Shown here piece after piece: positions 5,062 to 9,128 of a stretch of 9,128 bases of DNA. The position numbers were made by a program, and so were the translations under genes. Below the pieces are notes generated by a model that ran no database searches, was not told where the DNA came from, and worked only from the letters and a program-made list of their open reading frames with translations. The stretch's first letter is position 1; every line of letters begins with the position of its first letter. The stretch is taken from assembly GCA_026193155.1 (NCBI GenBank), contig JAPHSI010000244.1:1-9128 (forward strand), in the 5' to 3' direction. The stretch comes from Sulfurimonadaceae bacterium. GTDB taxonomy: Bacteria; Campylobacterota; Campylobacteria; Campylobacterales; Sulfurimonadaceae.

Positions 5062-6975
5062 CTATAGCATCTCTGTAACACGACCCTGGACTATATAGAT
5101 ATCTTTTTTCTTTAATTCTTCAAGAGTTTGTATATCCATAGTACCCGTAGCAATTAAGGAGATGCCTACAGAATCGGTAATAAGTCTTAAGGCGGACAGA
5201 CTTTGTTCACTTTGATTTAAATAATAATCTGCTTCACCTTTTATATAAGCAGGGCGTAAATCTTGTAAGTATCTATAATCATTGCTTTCACCGATAAATT
5301 CAAAAACTGCCATTTCAAAACCGTATTTGTGAAATAGTTCTTTGTACTGTGCAATAGTCTCTGATTCTTGAGATATAAGTTTATCAGGCATCTCAAATAC
5401 TAGTTTAAAAGGTAGTTTTGAAGCATGAGATGCAAACAGTTTTTGCATGTGTAAGTATGTTTCTTTTGAATCCAAATAGTCATATGGAAGTCTAAGTGAA
5501 CAAGTTGAATCTTTTAGTTTCATATCTGGTTGGATGAATATCATCTCAAGTATTTTATTATAGATGTCATGACCAAATCCTGCTTGATTTGCAGGTGCCA
5601 TAAACTGACCAAAATAATATGTTTGATTATCAACGTTCATTGATATACTAAGGGCATTGTGTACATCTTTTTTGGATTTGGAATCAACTGCTTTATAAGA
5701 TAAAAACTCAAATCCACTACGCTCAATAGCTTTGTTAATAATTTCACGCCATGCATCTTTACCCATAACTTCAATTGCATCTTCAGCATGGTCAAGATGG
5801 ATTCTTGTATCGTTGAATTTTGCTTGTGCTAATGCATTATCGGATAAAGATAAAAGTTGAGCGATACTTTGAGTATAATTGTACTCATATAAACCTATTG
5901 ATATATATGTTTCATCAGTATTTAAACCCTTGTTTTCCATAGCTTCGCTGACAGAATCACGAATAGCTTGAGCCAAGTCTGTACCATCCTCGTCATTACA
6001 ATCAGGCAATAAAATAGAAAATTCTGTACCGTTCATACGAGCAACTATTGAATTGAAGTAGTTACTCGCAAATGATTTAAATATTTCAGCTGACTCAGAA
6101 AAGAGTGAGTCTACATCTCTATGACCAATTTTTTCATTTGCCTCTATTACACCTGAAAATGCTATCATCATATGGATTCCGCCCTTTGATGAGGCATCTA
6201 TTTTTAAATATTCAGGTAGTTTATCTATAAGATATTTTCTATTTTTAAGTTTTGTATCTGGGTCTATATATTCTAGTTCTTTTTGACGTTTAAGCTCTTC
6301 GTTACCTTTGTCAAACATCACTTTTACTTTTTGAACCATAGTGTTCATCCCGACCACTACATCTTTAAACTCTTTTGTATTTGGTATGTATGTCTGAGTA
6401 ATAAACTCATTTCTTGCTACAGCTTCAGCTTGAAATTGTACTTGTTTTAGAGGTTTTAAAACTGTATGAATTAATAGATTTAAAACAACTAAGCCTATTA
6501 TAGTTAGAATAATAAAAGAGATAATAAGATTTTTTAAGATTGAATATAGTTGTCCATAAGCATATGATATATCGCTTTGAACATTTAAAATACCTATTGG
6601 GCTCCAACCGGCAGACACATTTGCACTTGCGATTGGTGCTTTTATGTTTACAAGGTTTACAAACCAACTTGGAGTATTTATATTTTGAATATCTGATTTT
6701 CTACTAAAAAGCGTCTTACCCTCTATATCCTCTAAAGATATAAACTGGTAATTTCCACTGTCAAAGTTAGCATTTATCATCGTCGACATCATGGTGATGT
6801 CGCCATTTGCACTTCCAAGAGACAGACTTAAAGAACTTGCAGTGTTTTTTGCATCTTCAAACAATCTTTTTTGCACACTATCATTTGCACTTTGAAAATT
6901 TAGAACTAATACGGTTGATAGAATAATGATCAAGAAAATTGAGAGCATTATTGCAATTTGTTTGAAGAGTGTCAT
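5062..6975 (-). CDS. lapD: LapD-type cyclic di-GMP receptor with degenerate GGDEF and EAL domains
   Basis: An inner-membrane receptor that, in the known LapD system, binds cyclic di-GMP through its EAL-like domain and then sequesters the periplasmic protease LapG, keeping a large adhesin on the cell surface. Seen: a membrane segment (about 6-26); a periplasmic LapD_MoxY_N-like domain (about 30-145) with FDSGNYQFI, PSWFV and GWSPIG; a second membrane segment (about 150-172); a HAMP region (173-225); a GGDEF fold (about 235-395) with RMNGTEF (313-319) in place of RxGGDEF; and an EAL fold (about 410-637) with HNALS instead of the catalytic EAL and FEFIGESN in place of DDFGTG. Trp124 matches the LapG-contacting tryptophan (Trp125) of Pseudomonas LapD. 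Both enzymes should therefore be inactive. ATG at 6975 follows AGAGG. No lapG or adhesin is visible. Confidence 0.85.
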   Translation of the reverse strand: MTLFKQIAIMLSIFLIIILSTVLVLNFQSANDSVQKRLFEDAKNTASSLSLSLGSANGDITMMSTMINANFDSGNYQFISLEDIEGKTLFSRKSDIQNINTPSWFVNLVNIKAPIASANVSAGWSPIGILNVQSDISYAYGQLYSILKNLIISFIILTIIGLVVLNLLIHTVLKPLKQVQFQAEAVARNEFITQTYIPNTKEFKDVVVGMNTMVQKVKVMFDKGNEELKRQKELEYIDPDTKLKNRKYLIDKLPEYLKIDASSKGGIHMMIAFSGVIEANEKIGHRDVDSLFSESAEIFKSFASNYFNSIVARMNGTEFSILLPDCNDEDGTDLAQAIRDSVSEAMENKGLNTDETYISIGLYEYNYTQSIAQLLSLSDNALAQAKFNDTRIHLDHAEDAIEVMGKDAWREIINKAIERSGFEFLSYKAVDSKSKKDVHNALSISMNVDNQTYYFGQFMAPANQAGFGHDIYNKILEMIFIQPDMKLKDSTCSLRLPYDYLDSKETYLHMQKLFASHASKLPFKLVFEMPDKLISQESETIAQYKELFHKYGFEMAVFEFIGESNDYRYLQDLRPAYIKGEADYYLNQSEQSLSALRLITDSVGISLIATGTMDIQTLEELKKKDIYIVQGRVTEML

Positions 6976-6998
6976 AGATTAAAGCCTCTTAGATTTTT

Positions 6999-7004
6999 AT
7001 TATA
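6999..7004 (-). promoter_or_regulatory. Candidate -10 box for lapD
   Basis: The minus strand reads GCATTATAAT, with an exact TATAAT 24 nt upstream of the lapD start. Transcription would begin near 6992, giving a short leader of about 17 nt that still contains the AGAGG ribosome binding site. No -35 element is evident. Placement makes this more convincing than a random AT-rich match. Confidence 0.5.
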
Positions 7005-7011
7005 ATGCAAT

Positions 7012-7029
7012 CATTTTATCAATAAAATG
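7012..7029. terminator. Small hairpin between the yceI-like gene and lapD
   Basis: CATTTTAT (7012-7019) is exactly complementary to ATAAAATG (7022-7029), giving about 7 bp with a TCAA loop. It lies 19 nt past the stop of the yceI-like gene. On that strand it is followed by ATTGCATTATAATA, not by a T-run, so termination would be weak at best. It may only partly separate the two genes. Confidence 0.3.
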
Positions 7030-7047
7030 CTTAATAGTGTTTGATAA

Positions 7048-7587
7048 TTAGTGTTTATTAAAAATTGCAATACCGTTTATAGCAACATTTTCATCTACAC
7101 ACATTGTAAAACCAAGTAAACAAGGCATTTCTATCTCATAGTCTTCAAAATTTATATTAGCTTTTGCATCTATATTTAGAGTTGCATCATTTTGAGTTAT
7201 TAGGGCATTAAATTCTTGTTCTTTTTTGACACCGTGAAAATCAAGTTCACCTTTTAAAATATATGTATCTTTAGTTTTTGTAGCTTCTACACTTGTAATA
7301 GTATATGTACTTGTTTTAAATTTTTCGCTTTGAAGAGTTTCATGCATATTCTCATCTCTGTCTGCATTTTCACTTTTAAAGAAAGCCATCTCTACACTTA
7401 TGCTGCCTCGTATAGATGTGAGTTCATCTCCATCAATTGATAATTGTGCTGAGAGTTGGTTACTTTTTGGATCGATTTTAGAATCTCCTAGCACGCCTGT
7501 TAGTCCAGATATCGAACCACTTTGCAATGTAAGCTCACCAGCGATTAAAGATAACCCCAATACTATGGATAAAAATAAGAACTTCAT
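7048..7587 (-). CDS. Secreted YceI-family protein
   Basis: YceI proteins form an extended beta-barrel (lipocalin-like) that binds isoprenoid or other amphiphilic lipids in the periplasm; physiological roles vary and are often unknown. The 179 residues start with a typical signal peptide (MKFLFLSIVLGLSLIAGE, cleavage near 16-17). Family features follow: MAFFKSENADRDENMHE (67-83), matching the S-x-x-x-RD region; the SEKF...TYTITSV strand (87-100); and GELDFHGVKKEQEF (113-126), the typical L-x-x-x-GVxK turn. Two cysteines, Cys156 and Cys163, lie 7 apart near the C-terminus and could form a periplasmic disulfide or bind a ligand. ATG at 7587 has AAAGGA 6 nt upstream. It lies 36 nt after the membrane protein gene and 72 nt before lapD, all on the same strand. 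Confidence 0.82.
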   Translation of the reverse strand: MKFLFLSIVLGLSLIAGELTLQSGSISGLTGVLGDSKIDPKSNQLSAQLSIDGDELTSIRGSISVEMAFFKSENADRDENMHETLQSEKFKTSTYTITSVEATKTKDTYILKGELDFHGVKKEQEFNALITQNDATLNIDAKANINFEDYEIEMPCLLGFTMCVDENVAINGIAIFNKH

Positions 7588-7614
7588 TTTCTTTCCTTTA
7601 AATAAGATTTTATT

Positions 7615-7620
7615 ATTATA
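7615..7620 (-). promoter_or_regulatory. Candidate -10 box for the yceI-like gene
   Basis: The minus strand has TATAAT 27 nt upstream of the ATG at 7587, inside the 36-nt gap after the membrane protein gene. The distance suits a short leader that includes the AAAGGA site. The yceI-like gene may thus have its own promoter besides read-through from upstream. AT-richness makes a chance match possible. Confidence 0.4.
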
Positions 7621-7623
7621 GCA

Positions 7624-8529
7624 CTAATGTAGTAACTTTGATAATGCGAGTGCTAATCCTGTCCCGGATGCTATCCAACCAACAAAAACCATAACAAATG
7701 AAAGCTCTTTTAGACTTGTAAGTTTGGTAAGAGAGGTAAATACAATTACATTATAATAAGAGATTACAAAAGGATAGACAATTGCCAAAGCAAAAGGAAG
7801 TTCAAGGTATGATAGGCTATAACTAATTACAAAGAGTGTAAAAATAATAATATGTTGTTTATTCTCTTTTATATTTATAAAATATGCAGATATTAAACCA
7901 AGTAGATGAAAAGATATGATTATATATGTATATGTGTCCCAAATATTTATTCTAGGATGTCTTGAGAGGGTTTCAAAAAGGTTTGAGTCAAGTAATATCC
8001 ATAATACCAGAGGAATAAAAGTTATAACTTTATAGTGAGTTTCTTTTGTCTTTTCAACTATAAAATCTCTTAAAGTAAGAGCAGATAATAAAACTATAGT
8101 CGAAAATAATATTGCTATATATACTCTCTCATCAGCTGCTGAGGTAAAGTTATATGTACCTACCGTGTATGCTATCGCTAATGCAAAAAAAAGAGAGAGT
8201 TGCTGATGTTGCTTAAACAAGTAGATGCCAAGCGGTGCCATCATACCTATAGCAAGTCCCAGTATAAATAATTCAATAGAATTATATGAAGGGTATAAAA
8301 ACGACATTATAAACTGTATGCTTAAAGCTGTAATTATCTTATGAATAGGGTTATTAAATCTTCCCCAATTAAATCCTGCTAAAAGTGTACCGCTGACTCC
8401 ACCCACAAAAATAGGAAATAATTTAAAAAGATCAGAATTAAAATGCTCAGTTATTCCTGTTTGAACAATCAAAAGATAAAAACTTAGCTCAAACCCGAGA
8501 AGTAATGTAAGGGCTACGGAATTTATCAT
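7624..8529 (-). CDS. Multi-pass membrane protein, possibly MFS-like
   Basis: The family is not recognised with certainty. The 301 residues hold about ten hydrophobic segments (roughly 4-23, 35-53, 62-79, 84-104, 111-126, 135-153, 167-182, 200-219, 226-258 as two, 277-297) with short basic loops. It is an inner-membrane protein without a soluble domain. GGVSGTLLAGFNWGRFNNP (43-61) resembles the loop between helices 2 and 3 of major-facilitator transporters, and GLAIGMMAPLGIYLF (91-105) resembles helix 4. A full MFS protein has twelve helices and about 400 residues, so this would be a short or divergent member. Its ATG overlaps the stop of the upstream gene (ATGA) and no ribosome binding site is obvious, so translation is probably coupled. 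Substrate unknown. Confidence 0.75.
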   Translation of the reverse strand: MINSVALTLLLGFELSFYLLIVQTGITEHFNSDLFKLFPIFVGGVSGTLLAGFNWGRFNNPIHKIITALSIQFIMSFLYPSYNSIELFILGLAIGMMAPLGIYLFKQHQQLSLFFALAIAYTVGTYNFTSAADERVYIAILFSTIVLLSALTLRDFIVEKTKETHYKVITFIPLVLWILLDSNLFETLSRHPRINIWDTYTYIIISFHLLGLISAYFINIKENKQHIIIFTLFVISYSLSYLELPFALAIVYPFVISYYNVIVFTSLTKLTSLKELSFVMVFVGWIASGTGLALALSKLLH

Positions 8530-9128
8530 CTTTGTTTAATCCATAAAAGATATATGAGCGCATAAGAAATATCGTAAAAACCTACAAGAAGTGCCAAGGC
8601 ATCAAGACTAGATACATAATAAAGAGAGAAAAATATTGTTCCGGTTATTATACGCGCGTAAGAAGTCATTTCAGCCAAAAAGGAAGAATGTTTATTTACG
8701 CCAATAAGATGCAATAAACCTACAAAACCCATAAATCCAAAGACTAAATAATAATGAGGTGTAAAGTGAAACCCTAAAAATTCAAAAAGCTGCGGTGCAA
8801 AAAGAATAAGTATAATCGCTCCAAGACCATCGGAAGCAAATCCGTTTAAATGATAAAGTTCTAAAAGCTTTGGTTTTTTGATACAGAGTGCTTTGTATAA
8901 ATAGTACAAAATAACCCCGAGTGCCAAAAGTCCGCCTAAAAGCCTCAGCCACCAAAAAATCTCTATGTTTGCATCTAAAAAACCGGCTTGAACAAAACCT
9001 GAAATAGTAAGTGGAAAAAAGATTAAAGCTATAACATAACTCCAAGCATGGATAAGTTTCTTCGGCAGTTTATAAAAATAACTAAGAATACTTAGAGACA
9101 TAAAAAATATACCAAGTCCTATTGCCAC
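8526..9128 (-). CDS. Multi-pass membrane protein, 5' end at or beyond window edge
   Basis: I do not recognise this product. The frame is open to the right edge, where a GTG (9128-9126) happens to be the last codon; the true start may lie beyond it, so treat the gene as partial. The visible 200 residues form about seven membrane segments (roughly 1-18, 27-49, 57-78, 99-118, 125-143, 158-172, 175-197). Histidines lie close to membrane segments at positions 27, 93, 121, 125, 140 and 147, and acidic residues at 100 and 176. This could suit a cofactor or ion site, but that is speculation. Its TGA overlaps the ATG of the following membrane protein, which suggests the two are made together and may act as a pair. 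Confidence 0.72.
   Translation of the reverse strand: MAIGLGIFFMSLSILSYFYKLPKKLIHAWSYVIALIFFPLTISGFVQAGFLDANIEIFWWLRLLGGLLALGVILYYLYKALCIKKPKLLELYHLNGFASDGLGAIILILFAPQLFEFLGFHFTPHYYLVFGFMGFVGLLHLIGVNKHSSFLAEMTSYARIITGTIFFSLYYVSSLDALALLVGFYDISYALIYLLWIKQR

Noticed and set aside
5790..6275. Active diguanylate cyclase domain
   Set aside because: The catalytic GGDEF motif is replaced by NGTEF, so the fold is present but activity is unlikely.
9047..9072. Possible third copy of the structured repeat (AAGTTTCTTCGGCAG)
   Set aside because: About 15 bases resemble hairpin A, but they lie within a membrane protein coding frame, lack the paired arm and need a gap; probably chance.

Overview
The window is AT-rich (roughly one third G+C) and comes from a Campylobacterota-type chromosome, most likely a free-living sulfur oxidiser related to Sulfurimonas. 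This rests on close recall-based likeness of the NifS and NifU products to the Helicobacter/Sulfurimonas housekeeping Fe-S assembly proteins, on the style of LeuC, and on base composition. No database search was run. There are eight protein genes, two of them cut by the window edges. I see no tRNA, rRNA, CRISPR array, insertion sequence or prophage gene.

Left part, 1-1568, mostly minus strand: the N-terminal two thirds of leuC (leucine biosynthesis, a [4Fe-4S] dehydratase) and an unrecognised 164-residue cytoplasmic protein. The 254-bp gap between them holds a palindrome upstream of leuC, a strong hairpin with A/T tracts, one copy of a structured repeat, and a -10-like box. Together these could form a roughly 110-nt small RNA gene on the minus strand.

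Centre, 1769-5060, plus strand: a three-gene unit of nifS (cysteine desulfurase), nifU (three-domain Fe-S scaffold) and a CitE/HpcH-like TIM-barrel lyase whose start lies 2 nt after the nifU stop. nifS and nifU are separated by an unusually long 224-nt spacer packed with hairpins. This spacer holds a second copy of the structured repeat from the leuC-side gap. The copies are 38/48 identical without gaps, and two of the hairpin base pairs have changed on both sides. This is the most interesting non-coding signal in the window.

Right part, 5062-9128, minus strand: in transcription order, a 3'-complete multi-pass membrane protein, a second multi-pass membrane protein coupled to it by an ATGA overlap, a secreted YceI-family protein, and a LapD-type inner-membrane receptor with degenerate GGDEF and EAL domains. 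LapD proteins bind cyclic di-GMP and hold the periplasmic protease LapG, which controls release of a large surface adhesin. Neither lapG nor an adhesin gene lies in this window. The lyase gene and lapD converge with a single base between their stop codons.
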